Notes: generated by a model from the letters alone, not told the origin. 64,000 nt of DNA from Streptomyces sp. JHA26 (GCF_002005565.1 NZ_BDJC01000028.1:30264-94263); one strand, 5' to 3'; numbered from the stretch's first letter, positions 17,133 to 26,303 are shown. Made by a program: numbers and translations.

Positions 17133-18338
17133 CTAACCCTGGAATCGATACTCTTCGAGCAGCCTGCGGCCGATGATCATTTTCTGGATCTCGGCGGTGC
17201 CTTCACCGATCAGGAGCATCGGAGCCTCGCGGTAGAGCCGCTCGATCTCGTACTCCTTGGAGAAGCCGTACCCGCCGTGGATCCGGAAGGCGTCCTCCAC
17301 GACCTCCTTGCAGTACTCGGAGGCGAGGTACTTGGCCATCCCCGCTTCCAGGTCGTTTCGTTCGCCCGAGTCCTTTTTGCGTGCAGCGTTCACCATCATC
17401 GCATGCGCCGCCTCCACCTTGGTAGCCATCTCGGCCAGCTTGAACTGGATGGCCTGGTGCTGGGCGATCTGCTTGCCGAAAGTGTGACGCTGCTGGGCGT
17501 ACCGGACACCCAGCTCGAAGGCACGCTGAGCGACGCCGCAACCACGCGCCGCCACGTTGACGCGGCCGACCTCGACGCCGTCCATCATTTGGTAAAAACC
17601 TCGGCCGGTGACGCCGCCGAGCACCCGGTCGGCCGGAATCCGCAGGCCGTCCATGATGAGCTCGGTCGTGTCGACGCCCTTGTAGCCCATCTTGTCGATC
17701 TTGCCGGGGATGGTGAGGCCGGGCCGGACCTCGCCGAAGCCGGGCTCCTTCTCCACCAGGAAGGTCGTCATCGACTTGTGGGGTGCCGTGCCCTCGGGGT
17801 GACCCTCGTCACTCCGGACGAGAACGGCCACCAGCGACGACGTGCCGCCGTTCGTCAGCCACATCTTCTGGCCGTTCAGGACGTACTCGTCGCCGTCCTT
17901 CACCGCCTTCGAGGAGATGGCGGAGACGTCCGAGCCGAGCGCCGGCTCCGACATGGAGAACGCGCCGCGGACGTCGCCGGCGGCCATGCGGGGCAGGAAG
18001 TGGTCCTTCTGCTCCTGCGTGCCGTGCTGCTTGAGCATGTACGCCACGATGAAGTGCGTGTTGATGATGCCGGACACCGACATCCAGCCGCGGGCGATCT
18101 CCTCCACGCACAGCGCGTAGGTGAGGAGCGACTCGCCCAGGCCCCCGTACTCCTCCGGGATCATCAGGCCGAACAGGCCCAGCTCCTTCAGCCCGTCCAC
18201 GATGTCCTGCGGGTACTCGTCCCGGTGCTCCAGCTCGGTCGCGACCGGGATGATCTCCTTGTCCACGAAGTCCCGGACGGTGGAGAGGATCTCCCGCTGG
18301 ACGTCCGTGAGGCCGTGGGTCTGGGCGAGGCGGCTCAT
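17133..18338 (-). CDS. Acyl-CoA dehydrogenase, probable (2S)-methylsuccinyl-CoA dehydrogenase
   Basis: 401 residues, a standard FAD acyl-CoA dehydrogenase. Signatures are AFSMSEPALGSDVSA and QKMWLTNGG in the middle domain, and RIHGGYGFSKEYEIERLYREA with IGEGTAEIQK at the end, where the Glu of GEGT is the expected catalytic base. It is the last gene of the ccr-meaA cluster. The family alone does not fix the substrate, but position after the MaoC, malyl-CoA lyase, mutase and Ccr genes implies methylsuccinyl-CoA to mesaconyl-CoA. It starts directly after the MaoC stop. Confidence 0.88.
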   Translation of the reverse strand: MSRLAQTHGLTDVQREILSTVRDFVDKEIIPVATELEHRDEYPQDIVDGLKELGLFGLMIPEEYGGLGESLLTYALCVEEIARGWMSVSGIINTHFIVAYMLKQHGTQEQKDHFLPRMAAGDVRGAFSMSEPALGSDVSAISSKAVKDGDEYVLNGQKMWLTNGGTSSLVAVLVRSDEGHPEGTAPHKSMTTFLVEKEPGFGEVRPGLTIPGKIDKMGYKGVDTTELIMDGLRIPADRVLGGVTGRGFYQMMDGVEVGRVNVAARGCGVAQRAFELGVRYAQQRHTFGKQIAQHQAIQFKLAEMATKVEAAHAMMVNAARKKDSGERNDLEAGMAKYLASEYCKEVVEDAFRIHGGYGFSKEYEIERLYREAPMLLIGEGTAEIQKMIIGRRLLEEYRFQG

Positions 18339-18851
18339 CTACTTCCCCTGTTCCTTCAGCTCGGGCCGGCCGGGCTGCTCGCCGCCGCGCTCCTTGATGT
18401 ACGTCTCGGTGGGCACCATCACCTTGCGGCGGAAGACGCAGACCAGCGTGCCGTCCTGCTTGTAGCCCTTGGTCTCCACGTGCACGATGCCGCGGTCGTT
18501 CTTCGACTTCGACGGCCACTTGTCGAGCACGGTCGTCTGCCCGTAGATCGTGTCGCCGTGGAAGGTCGGCGCCACGTGCTTGAGCGACTCGATCTCCAGG
18601 TTGGCGATCGCCTTGCCGGAGATGTCCGGGACCGACATGCCGAGCAGCAGGGAGTAGACGTAGTTCCCGACCACCACGTTCTTGCCGAAGTCCGTCGTCT
18701 TCTCGGCGTAGTTCGTGTCCATGTGGAGCGGGTGGTGGTTCATGGTGAGCAGACAGAAGAGGTGGTCGTCGTACTCCGTGACCGTCTTCCCGGGCCAGTG
18801 CTTGTACGTGGCCCCGACCTCGAACTCCTCGTAGGTGCGTCCGAACTGCAT
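18339..18851 (-). CDS. MaoC-family hydratase, probable mesaconyl-CoA hydratase
   Basis: 170 residues with one hotdog/MaoC domain. VTEYDDHLFCLLTMNHHPLH contains the hydratase Asp/His motif, and GMSVPDISGKAIANLE is conserved in this subgroup. In the ethylmalonyl-CoA pathway this step hydrates mesaconyl-CoA to beta-methylmalyl-CoA. The proteobacterial enzyme is roughly twice this length with two hotdog folds, so the protein here would work as a dimer of single domains (inference). Its stop abuts the dehydrogenase start and its ATG is 5 bases after the lyase stop. Confidence 0.83.
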   Translation of the reverse strand: MQFGRTYEEFEVGATYKHWPGKTVTEYDDHLFCLLTMNHHPLHMDTNYAEKTTDFGKNVVVGNYVYSLLLGMSVPDISGKAIANLEIESLKHVAPTFHGDTIYGQTTVLDKWPSKSKNDRGIVHVETKGYKQDGTLVCVFRRKVMVPTETYIKERGGEQPGRPELKEQGK

Positions 18852-18856
18852 CGCGC

Positions 18857-19822
18857 TCAGGCCTCCGGGATCTCGAACTTGCTGGTGCGCTGCATGCCGG
18901 CGGCGCGGCCCTTGCCCGAAATGACCAGGGCCATCTTGCGGCTGGCCTCGTCGATCATCTCGTCGCCGAGCATCGCGGAGCCCTTCTTGCCGCCCGCCTC
19001 GGACGTGTAGTAGTCGTACGCGTCGAGGATCAGCTCGGCGTGGTCGTAGTCCTCCTGGGACGGCGAGAAGATCTCGTTGGACGCCTCGACCTGGCCCGGG
19101 TGCAGCACCCACTTGCCGTCGAAGCCGAGGGCGGCGGCGCGCTGCGCGACCTCGCGGTAGCCCTCCACGTTGCGGATCTGGAGGTAGGGGCCGTCGATCG
19201 CCTGGAGGTTGTTGGCGCGGGCGGCCATCAGGATCTTCATCAGGATGTAGTGGTAGGCGTCCGCCGGGTAGCCGGGCGGCTGCTCGCCCACGACCAGCGA
19301 CTTCATGTTGATGGACGCCATGAAGTCGGCCGGGCCGAAGATGATCGTCTCGACGCGCGGGGAGGCCTGCGCGATCTCGTTGACGTTGTTCAGGCCCTGC
19401 GCGTTCTCGATCTGCGCCTCGATGCCGATCCGGCCGACCTCGAGGCCCATCGTCTTCTCGATCTGCGTGAGCAGCAGGTCCAGCGCGACGATCTGCCGGG
19501 CGTCCTGGACCTTCGGCAGCATGATGCAGTCGAGGTTCTGCCCGGCGCCCTCGACGACCGTCACGACGTCCCGGTACGTCCACTCGGTCGTCCAGTCGTT
19601 GACGCGCACGACGCGGGTCTTGCCGGTCCAGTCGCCCTCGTTGAGGAACTTGACGATGGTGTGCCGCGCCTCCGGCTTGGCGAGCGGCGCGCAGGCGTCC
19701 TCCAGGTCCAGGAAGACCTGGTCCGCCGGGAGGCCCTGCGCCTTCTCCAGGAAGCGCGGGTTGCTTCCCGGGACCGCCAGACACGAACGCCGGGGGCGGA
19801 GACGGTTGACGGGCGTGCTCAT
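18857..19822 (-). CDS. CoA ester lyase (HpcH/HpaI), probable malyl-CoA/beta-methylmalyl-CoA lyase
   Basis: 321 residues of the CitE-like HpcH/HpaI aldolase family. Motifs are RRSCLAVPGSNPRFLEKA, FLDLEDACAPLAKPEAR, IEAQIENAQGLNNVNEIA and IIFGPADFMASI, with the metal-binding Glu/Asp pair. It should split beta-methylmalyl-CoA into glyoxylate and propionyl-CoA and may also act on malyl-CoA. It overlaps the end of the mutase gene by four bases (ATGA at 19819-19822), so expression is coupled. Confidence 0.87.
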   Translation of the reverse strand: MSTPVNRLRPRRSCLAVPGSNPRFLEKAQGLPADQVFLDLEDACAPLAKPEARHTIVKFLNEGDWTGKTRVVRVNDWTTEWTYRDVVTVVEGAGQNLDCIMLPKVQDARQIVALDLLLTQIEKTMGLEVGRIGIEAQIENAQGLNNVNEIAQASPRVETIIFGPADFMASINMKSLVVGEQPPGYPADAYHYILMKILMAARANNLQAIDGPYLQIRNVEGYREVAQRAAALGFDGKWVLHPGQVEASNEIFSPSQEDYDHAELILDAYDYYTSEAGGKKGSAMLGDEMIDEASRKMALVISGKGRAAGMQRTSKFEIPEA

Positions 19823-21846
19823 GCGGGGACCTCCAGGGGGTCGAGCTTGTTCGCGTTGCGGATCTCGTCGACGATCCGGCCGATGATGCCGGTGATGTCG
19901 AAGTCCTTCGGGGTGAAGACCGCGGCCACTCCCGCGGCCCGCAGTTCTTCGGCGTCACCGTTCGGGATGATGCCACCGGCGATCACCGGTATATCTGTGG
20001 CACCGGCCACACGGAGCCGTTCCAGCACGTCGGGGACGAGCTGGGCGTGCGAGCCGGACAGGATGGACAGGCCCACCGCGTGCACGTCCTCGGCGAGCGC
20101 GGCGTCCACGATCTGCTCCGGGGTGAGCCGGATGCCCTGGTAGACCACCTCGAACCCGGCGTCGCGGGCCCGCACGGCGATCTGCTCGGCGCCGTTGGAG
20201 TGGCCGTCCAGGCCGGGCTTGCCGACCAGGAAGCGGAGCTTGCCGACGCCCATCTCCTCGGCCGTCAGATCCACCTTGCGGCGGACCGCGGAGAGCGCCG
20301 AGCCCTCCTGCGCGGTGACCGCGACCGGCGCCGACGACACACCCGTGGGGGCGCGGAACTCGCCGAACACCTCGCGCAGCGCCCCGGCCCACTCGCCGGT
20401 CGTGACGCCGGCGCGGGCGCACTCCAGGGTGGCCTCCATGAGGTTGTCGGTGCCCTTGGCGGCCTCCTTCAGCCTCTCCAGCGCCTTGCAGGGGCGCGGG
20501 TGGTTGAAGGGCGGCTGGTAGCGGGTGTCCCGCCAGTTCTGCAGCGAGGCGATGACGCGGGCCTCCACGGCCGGGTCGACCGTCTGGATCGCGGTGTCCA
20601 GGTCGGCGGTCAGCGGGTTGGGCTCGGTGCCCTCGAAGGCGTTGACACCGATGATCTTCTCCTCGCCGGACTCGATCCGGGCCCGGCGCTCGGCGTGCGA
20701 GGCGACCAGCTGCGACTTGAGGTAGCCGGACTCGACGGCCGCCATCGCGCCGCCCATCTCCTGGATGCGCTCGATCTCGGCGAGCGACTCCCGGACCAGC
20801 TCGTCCACCTTCGCCTCGACCACCTTCGAGCCCTCGAAGAGGTCGTCGTACTCCAGCAGGTCGCTCTCGTACGCCAGCACCTGCTGGATGCGCAGCGACC
20901 ACTGCTGGTCCCAGGGACGGGGCAGGCCGAGCGCCTCGTTCCAGGCCGGCAGCTGCACGGCGCGCGCGCGGGCGTCCTTGGAGAGGGTGACCGCCAGCAT
21001 CTCCAGGACGATCCGCTGGACGTTGTTCTCCGGCTGGGCCTCCGTCAGCCCGAGGGAGTTGACCTGGACGCCGTAGCGGAAGCGGCGGTGCTTGGGGTTC
21101 TCGATGCCGTACCGCTCGCGGGTGAGGGTGTCCCAGATCCGCCCGAAGGCGCGCATCTTGCACATCTCCTCGATGAAGCGGACGCCCGCGTTCACGAAGA
21201 AGGAGATGCGGCCGACCACGTCGCCCATGCGCTCCTGCGGCACCTGGCCGGAGTCGCGCACCGCGTCGAGCACGGCGATCGCGGTGGACATCGCGTACGC
21301 GATCTCCTGCACCGGCGTGGCGCCCGCCTCCTGCAGGTGGTAGCTGCAGATGTTGATCGGGTTCCACTTCGGCATGTGGGAGACCGTGTACGCGATCATG
21401 TCCGTCGTCAGCCGAAGGGACGGCCCCGGCGGGAAGACGTGCGTCCCGCGGGACAGGTACTCCTTGACGATGTCGTTCTGGGTCGTGCCCTGGAGCCGGG
21501 TGATGTCCGCACCCTGTTCCTCGGCCACGACCTGATAGAGCGCCAGCAGCCACATGGCCGTGGCGTTGATGGTCATCGAGGTGTTCATCTGCTCCAGGGG
21601 GATGTCCTGGAACAGCCGGCGCATGTCACCGAGGTGCGCGACGGGCACGCCGACCCGGCCGACCTCGCCGCGGGCGAGGACGTGGTCCGAGTCGTAGCCG
21701 GTCTGGGTCGGCAGGTCGAAGGCGACCGACAGACCCGTCTGCCCCTTGGCGAGGTTGCGCCGGTACAGCTCGTTGGACGCCTCGGCCGTGGAGTGACCGG
21801 CGTACGTGCGCATGAGCCACGGCCGGTCCTTCTGACGCTCACTCAT
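19819..21846 (-). CDS. meaA: Ethylmalonyl-CoA mutase (MeaA family, B12-dependent)
   Basis: 675 residues combining a methylmalonyl-CoA-mutase-type barrel with a C-terminal cobalamin-binding domain in one chain. The start MSERQKDRPWLMRTYAGHST is typical. The barrel has LPTQTGYDSDH and SYHLQEAGATPVQE. The B12 domain carries GKPGLDGHSNGAEQIA (the DxHxxG lower-ligand His) and SILSGSHAQLVPD. It converts ethylmalonyl-CoA to methylsuccinyl-CoA. It directly follows ccr (10 bases), which makes its substrate, and overlaps the lyase gene. Confidence 0.93.
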   Translation of the reverse strand: MSERQKDRPWLMRTYAGHSTAEASNELYRRNLAKGQTGLSVAFDLPTQTGYDSDHVLARGEVGRVGVPVAHLGDMRRLFQDIPLEQMNTSMTINATAMWLLALYQVVAEEQGADITRLQGTTQNDIVKEYLSRGTHVFPPGPSLRLTTDMIAYTVSHMPKWNPINICSYHLQEAGATPVQEIAYAMSTAIAVLDAVRDSGQVPQERMGDVVGRISFFVNAGVRFIEEMCKMRAFGRIWDTLTRERYGIENPKHRRFRYGVQVNSLGLTEAQPENNVQRIVLEMLAVTLSKDARARAVQLPAWNEALGLPRPWDQQWSLRIQQVLAYESDLLEYDDLFEGSKVVEAKVDELVRESLAEIERIQEMGGAMAAVESGYLKSQLVASHAERRARIESGEEKIIGVNAFEGTEPNPLTADLDTAIQTVDPAVEARVIASLQNWRDTRYQPPFNHPRPCKALERLKEAAKGTDNLMEATLECARAGVTTGEWAGALREVFGEFRAPTGVSSAPVAVTAQEGSALSAVRRKVDLTAEEMGVGKLRFLVGKPGLDGHSNGAEQIAVRARDAGFEVVYQGIRLTPEQIVDAALAEDVHAVGLSILSGSHAQLVPDVLERLRVAGATDIPVIAGGIIPNGDAEELRAAGVAAVFTPKDFDITGIIGRIVDEIRNANKLDPLEVPA

Positions 21847-21856
21847 CCGGCGCTCC

Positions 21857-23200
21857 TCAGATGTTCCGGAAGCGGTTGATGGCGTCGATGTGCCGCGCGC
21901 GCATCTCGTGGTCGCGCACGCCGAGTCCTTCCTCGGGGGCCAGGCACAGCACGCCGACCTTGCCCTGGTGGAGGTTGCGGTGGACGTCGTAGGCGGCCTG
22001 TCCGGTGTCCTCCAGGGAGTAGACCCTGGAGAGGGTCGGGTGGATCCTGCCCTTGGCGATGAGGCGGTTGGCCTCCCAGGCCTCGCGGTAGTTGGCGAAG
22101 TGCGAGCCGATGATGCGCTTCAGCGACATCCACAGGTAGCGGTTGTCGTACTCGTGCATGTAGCCCGAGGTCGAGGCGCAGGTGGTGATGGTGCCGCCCT
22201 TGCGGGTGACGTAGACGGAGGCGCCGAAGGTCTCGCGGCCGGGGTGCTCGAAGACGATGTCGATGTCCTCGCCGCCGGTCAGCTCGCGGATGCGCTTGCC
22301 GAAGCGCTTCCACTCCTTCGGGTCCTGGGTGTTCTCGTCCTTCCAGAACCGGTAGTCCTCGGCGTTGCGGTCGATGATGTGCTCGGCACCCATCTTCCGG
22401 CAGATCTCGGCCTTCTGCTCGCTGGAGACGACGCAGATCGGCGTGGCGCCGCCGGCCAGGGCGAACTGGGTGGCGTAGGAGCCGAGGCCGCCGCTCGCGC
22501 CCCAGATGAGCACGTTGTCGCCCTGCTTCATGCCGGCGCCGTTGCGGGAGACCAGCTGCCGGTAGGCGGTGGAGTTGACCAGGCCCGGGGCCGCGGCCTC
22601 CTCCCAGCTGAGGTGGCCCGGCTTGGGCATCAGCTGGTTGGACTTGACCAGGGCGATCTCGGCGAGGCCGCCGAAGTTGGTCTCGAAGCCCCAGATGCGC
22701 TGCTCGGGGTCGAGCATGGTGTCGTTGTGGCCGTCGGACGACTCGAGTTCGACGGACAGGCAGTGCGCGACGACCTCGTCGCCGGGCCGCCAGGCGTTGA
22801 CGCCCGGGCCGGTGCGCAGGACGACGCCCGCGAGGTCGGAGCCGATGATGTGGTACGGCAGGTCGTGGCGCTTGGCGAGGTCGCTGGTGCGGCCGTAGCG
22901 CTCCAGGAAGCCGAACGTCGACAGCGGCTCGAAGATCGAGGTCCACACCGAGTTGTAGTTGACCGAGGAGGCCATGACGGCCACCAGGGCCTCACCGGGG
23001 CCCAGCTCGGGCAGCGGCACCTCGTCGAGGTGGATCGACTTGCGCGGGTCCTTGGCGCGGGTCTCCATGCCCGCGAACATCTCCGTCTCGTCCTTGTGCA
23101 CGGTGATCGCGCGGTACGACTCGGGGAGCGGCAGCGCGGCGATGTCGGCCGGCGTGGAGTCCGGCGACTGGATCGCGTCCAGGATGTCCTTCACGGTCAC
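21857..23200 (-). CDS. ccr: Crotonyl-CoA carboxylase/reductase
   Basis: 447 residues, the usual size. A GroES-like domain is followed by a Rossmann NADPH site (VLIWGASGGLGSYATQFALAGG). Diagnostic for Ccr is the insert-rich region RFWKDENTQDPKEWKRFGKR and the segment FEHPGRETFGASVYVTRKGG. It reductively carboxylates crotonyl-CoA to ethylmalonyl-CoA with NADPH and CO2, the committed step of the pathway and a source of ethylmalonyl-CoA for polyketides. GTG at 23200 has GGAGG seven bases upstream. It is the promoter-proximal gene of the five-gene run down to 17133; two palindromes lie upstream. Confidence 0.95.
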   Translation of the reverse strand: MTVKDILDAIQSPDSTPADIAALPLPESYRAITVHKDETEMFAGMETRAKDPRKSIHLDEVPLPELGPGEALVAVMASSVNYNSVWTSIFEPLSTFGFLERYGRTSDLAKRHDLPYHIIGSDLAGVVLRTGPGVNAWRPGDEVVAHCLSVELESSDGHNDTMLDPEQRIWGFETNFGGLAEIALVKSNQLMPKPGHLSWEEAAAPGLVNSTAYRQLVSRNGAGMKQGDNVLIWGASGGLGSYATQFALAGGATPICVVSSEQKAEICRKMGAEHIIDRNAEDYRFWKDENTQDPKEWKRFGKRIRELTGGEDIDIVFEHPGRETFGASVYVTRKGGTITTCASTSGYMHEYDNRYLWMSLKRIIGSHFANYREAWEANRLIAKGRIHPTLSRVYSLEDTGQAAYDVHRNLHQGKVGVLCLAPEEGLGVRDHEMRARHIDAINRFRNI

Positions 23201-23345
23201 GGTGTTGCCTCCGGCGGTGAGCGCCCCGAGGGAGGGGCGCTGAGGGGTACGTCGGTGCTGCAGAGGGTTGGGTGAAAGTGCCTGTGACGCAGGCGCCGGG
23301 CGCGCAGGGGATGGGTGCGGGGACAGCCCGGACACCTTCAACGTA

Positions 23346-23396
23346 TGACACCGCGTGTCACCCCGCAAGGCACTGAGTGCCAGAAACTGCACTCAG
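23346..23396 (-). promoter_or_regulatory. Two palindromic operator candidates upstream of ccr
   Basis: TGACAC-CGC-GTGTCA (23346-23360) and CTGAGTGC-N8-GCACTCAG (23373-23396) are both perfect inverted repeats, 146-196 bases upstream of the ccr start and between ccr and a TetR gene. The second has the length and arm spacing expected of a TetR-family operator. The 345-base interval 23201-23545 has no other gene. Confidence 0.45.
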
Positions 23397-23479
23397 ATGA
23401 AATCTTTACGCAACAGATGAGCGATGATCGATCGAACGGGGTCCCGCGGTGGGGGGAAAAGGGGCACTGACGTGCAAAA

Positions 23480-23502
23480 ACGGCCACCCGGTGGGTGGCC
23501 GT
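23480..23502 (-). terminator. Rho-independent terminator of the TetR gene
   Basis: ACGGCCACCC-GGT-GGGTGGCCGT is a perfect 10-bp stem. On the minus strand it is followed directly by TTTTT (plus-strand AAAAA at 23476-23480). It lies 43 bases beyond the TetR stop and separates that gene from ccr. Confidence 0.8.
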
Positions 23503-23545
23503 CGTCACAGAACGGAAAAGGGGGTCCAGGAGCGGGGAGGGGGCC

Positions 23546-24358
23546 TCAGCGCTCCTTGAGCACCTGCTCGATGGTGCGCATGATCTCGTGCAGCGGCGCG
23601 TCGGTGCGGGCGACCGTCACCAGCACCTCGCCCTCCACGGAGGCCGCGGAGGACTCCGGCCGCGAGGACGCCGTGCTGCGCCCGGCGCCGATGCCCGTGC
23701 CGAACGTCTTGCGCACGATCGCGAAGGCGTGGTCGAGCTGCGCCTCCACGTCGCCCTGCCCGCCCGCCCTGAGCCAGCGCCGCAGGACGTGGTTGTGGGC
23801 GGTGACCACGGCGGACGCGGCGACCTCCGCCAGCAGCGGGTCGTCGTTGGCGTCGTCGTCGTGCGCGTGCTCGTCGAAGTGGCCGAGCAGGTAGCGGGTG
23901 AAGAGGCGCTCGTAGCGGGCCACCGACGCGATCTCCGCCTCGCGCAGGGTGGGCACCTCGCGCGTGAGCTTGTAGCGGGCGACCGAGATCTCCGGCCGGG
24001 CCGCGTACATCTTCATGACCTCCTTGATGCCGCGGCACACCGTGTCGAGCGGATGCTCGTGCGCGGGCGCCGCGTTGAGCACCGCCTCGGCGCGGACCAG
24101 GGTGTCGTCGTGGTCCGGGAAGATCGCCTCTTCCTTGGAGCGGAAGTGGCGGAAGAAGGTGCGGCGTGCGACGCCGGCCGCGGCCGCGATCTCGTCGACG
24201 GTGGTCGCCTCGTACCCCTTGGTCGCGAACAGCTCCATCGCCGCGGCCGCCAGCTCCCGGCGCATTTTGAGCCGCTGGGCGGCGGCCCTGCTGCCGGCCG
24301 CGCTCTCCGGCGCGTCGGGCGTAGCTGGTGTACGTGAGGACTTGGCGGGCTGGGACAT
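23546..24358 (-). CDS. TetR-family transcriptional regulator
   Basis: 270 residues. The N-terminal DNA-binding domain is clear: RRELAAAAMELFATKGYEATTVDEIAAAAGVARRTFFRHFRSKEEA, split by the usual turn. The C-terminal ligand domain is unassigned, with an acidic loop EHAHDDDAND. It lies between the ccr operon and the 3-hydroxyacyl-CoA dehydrogenase gene in the same orientation. It is a candidate regulator of the ethylmalonyl-CoA pathway; in Methylobacterium a TetR protein (CcrR) activates ccr, but orthology is not shown here. The start ATG at 24358 lacks a strong ribosome site; ATG at about 24373 is an alternative. Confidence 0.87.
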   Translation of the reverse strand: MSQPAKSSRTPATPDAPESAAGSRAAAQRLKMRRELAAAAMELFATKGYEATTVDEIAAAAGVARRTFFRHFRSKEEAIFPDHDDTLVRAEAVLNAAPAHEHPLDTVCRGIKEVMKMYAARPEISVARYKLTREVPTLREAEIASVARYERLFTRYLLGHFDEHAHDDDANDDPLLAEVAASAVVTAHNHVLRRWLRAGGQGDVEAQLDHAFAIVRKTFGTGIGAGRSTASSRPESSAASVEGEVLVTVARTDAPLHEIMRTIEQVLKER

Positions 24359-24497
24359 GACCCGAACGTACTGCATGTGCGCGGATCGATGTGCACCACC
24401 GGGCGTTCCCCCGCCCGCGGGGGGCGGGGGAACGCCGGCCGGATCGAGCAGTCCGCCCCAGTCCTCCTCGGACCGGAACCAGTCGCCGGGACGGGGC

Positions 24498-26303
24498 TCA
24501 GCGGCGGGCATGTTCGCGGAAGCCGCGGCCCGTCTTGCGGCCGAGGCAGCCCGCGGCCACCAGGTGCTCCAGCAGCGGCGCCGGGGCCAGACCCGGGTCG
24601 CGGAACTCGCGGTGCAGCACCTTCTCGATGGCCAGCGACACGTCCAGCCCGACCACGTCCAGCAGCTCGAACGGGCCCATCGGGTAGCCGCCGCCCAGCT
24701 TCATCGCCGCGTCGATGTCGTCGAGCGTCGCGTAGTGCTCCTGCACCATCTTGACCGCGTTGTTGAGGTACGGGAACAGCAGCGCGTTCACGATGAACCC
24801 GGCCCGGTCGCCGCAGTCCACGGCGTGCTTGCGGACCTTGGCGCAGACCTCGCGGACGGTGGCGTGCACGTCGTCCGCCGTGAGCACCGTGCGGACCACC
24901 TCGACCAGCTTCATGGCCGGCGCCGGGTTGAAGAAGTGCATGCCGATCACGTCCTGCGGGCGCGAGGTGGCGCGGGCGCAGGCGACGACGGGCAGGGAGG
25001 AGGTGGTGGTGGCCAGCACCGCGCCGGGCCTGCAGACCTTGTCCAGCGTGGCGAACAGCTGCCGCTTGACCTCCAGGTCCTCCGCGACCGCCTCCACGGC
25101 CAGGTCGACGTCGGCGAAGTCGTCGTACGTCCCCGTCGGCGTGATCCGCTCCAGCGTCTGGGCGGCGGCCTCGGCGGTGAGCCTGCCCTTGTCGACGCCG
25201 CGCGCCAGGGACCTGCCGATGCGGGCCTTGGCCGTCCGCGCCTTCTCCGCGCTGCGGGCGGCGAGGACGACCTCGTACCCGGCCTTGGCGAACACCTCCG
25301 CGATGCCGGACGCCATGGTGCCCGAGCCCGCGACGCCCACGGAGCGCACGGGCCGGCCGGCGACGGGGGTACCGTCCGCACGCGGGGTCAGGGCGTCCGG
25401 CACCACGACCGCGCTGCCGGGCGCCTCGTACGTGTAGAAGCCGCGGCCCGCCTTGCGGCCGGTCAGGCCGGCCTCGCCGAGCTGCTTCAGAATGGGCGCG
25501 GGGGCGTGCAGACGGTCGTGCGAGGCCGCGTACATGGCCTCCAGGACCGTGCGCGCGGTGTCCACGCCGATCAGGTCCAGCAGCGCCAGCGGCCCCATCG
25601 GCAGCCCGCAGCCGAGCCGCATCGCGGCGTCGATGTCCTCGCGGGAGGCGTAGTTCGCCTCGTACATCGCCGCGGCCTGGTTGAGGTACCCGAACAGCAG
25701 CCCGTCGGCCACGAAACCGGGCCGGTCGCCCACCGCGACGGGCTCCTTGCCGAGGTCCAGGGCGAGATCGGTGACCGCCGTGACGGCGGCCGGCGCGGTC
25801 AGCACGGAGGAGACGACCTCCACCAGCCTCATCGCCGGCGCGGGGTTGAAGAAGTGCAGGCCCAGCACCCGCTCGGGGCGGGCCGAGTCGGCGGCCAGCC
25901 GCGTCACCGACAGCGCGTTGGTGCCGGTCGCCAGGATCGCCTCGGGGCGCACGATCCCGTCCAGCTCCCGGAAGATCTGCTGCTTGATCTCGTACGACTC
26001 CGGCGCCACCTCGATGACGAGGTCGGCGTCGGCCGCGGCCCGCAGGTCGGTGGCGGTACGGATCCGGGCGAGGGCGTCGGCGCGCTCGCCCTCGGTCAGG
26101 CGGCCGCGCTCCACGGCGCGGGCGGTGGACGCCTCCAGCGCGGCGACGGCCTTCGCGGTCTGCGCCTCGCCGATGTCGATGCCGACCACGTCACGGCCGG
26201 CCCGGGCGAGGACCTCGGCGATACCGGTGCCCATCGTGCCGAGGCCGACGACGGCGACGGTGCGGAGCGGGGACAGAGGGGTGTCGGACTGGGGAGCGGC
26301 CAT
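24498..26303 (-). CDS. Tandem-duplicated 3-hydroxyacyl-CoA (3-hydroxybutyryl-CoA) dehydrogenase
   Basis: 601 residues made of two complete copies of the 280-residue enzyme. Copy one begins TVAVVGLGTMGTGIAEVLARAG and copy two, at about residue 310, VGVAGSGTMASGIAEVFAKAG; each has a Rossmann site. Each copy also repeats the downstream motif, GLHFFNPAPAMRLVEVV versus GMHFFNPAPAMKLVEVV with the catalytic His, and a C-terminal helical domain with CGLPMGPLALLDLIG or GGYPMGPFELLDVVG. It interconverts 3-hydroxybutyryl-CoA and acetoacetyl-CoA, plausibly feeding crotonyl-CoA to Ccr. Start ATG at 26303. Confidence 0.9.
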   Translation of the reverse strand: MAAPQSDTPLSPLRTVAVVGLGTMGTGIAEVLARAGRDVVGIDIGEAQTAKAVAALEASTARAVERGRLTEGERADALARIRTATDLRAAADADLVIEVAPESYEIKQQIFRELDGIVRPEAILATGTNALSVTRLAADSARPERVLGLHFFNPAPAMRLVEVVSSVLTAPAAVTAVTDLALDLGKEPVAVGDRPGFVADGLLFGYLNQAAAMYEANYASREDIDAAMRLGCGLPMGPLALLDLIGVDTARTVLEAMYAASHDRLHAPAPILKQLGEAGLTGRKAGRGFYTYEAPGSAVVVPDALTPRADGTPVAGRPVRSVGVAGSGTMASGIAEVFAKAGYEVVLAARSAEKARTAKARIGRSLARGVDKGRLTAEAAAQTLERITPTGTYDDFADVDLAVEAVAEDLEVKRQLFATLDKVCRPGAVLATTTSSLPVVACARATSRPQDVIGMHFFNPAPAMKLVEVVRTVLTADDVHATVREVCAKVRKHAVDCGDRAGFIVNALLFPYLNNAVKMVQEHYATLDDIDAAMKLGGGYPMGPFELLDVVGLDVSLAIEKVLHREFRDPGLAPAPLLEHLVAAGCLGRKTGRGFREHARR

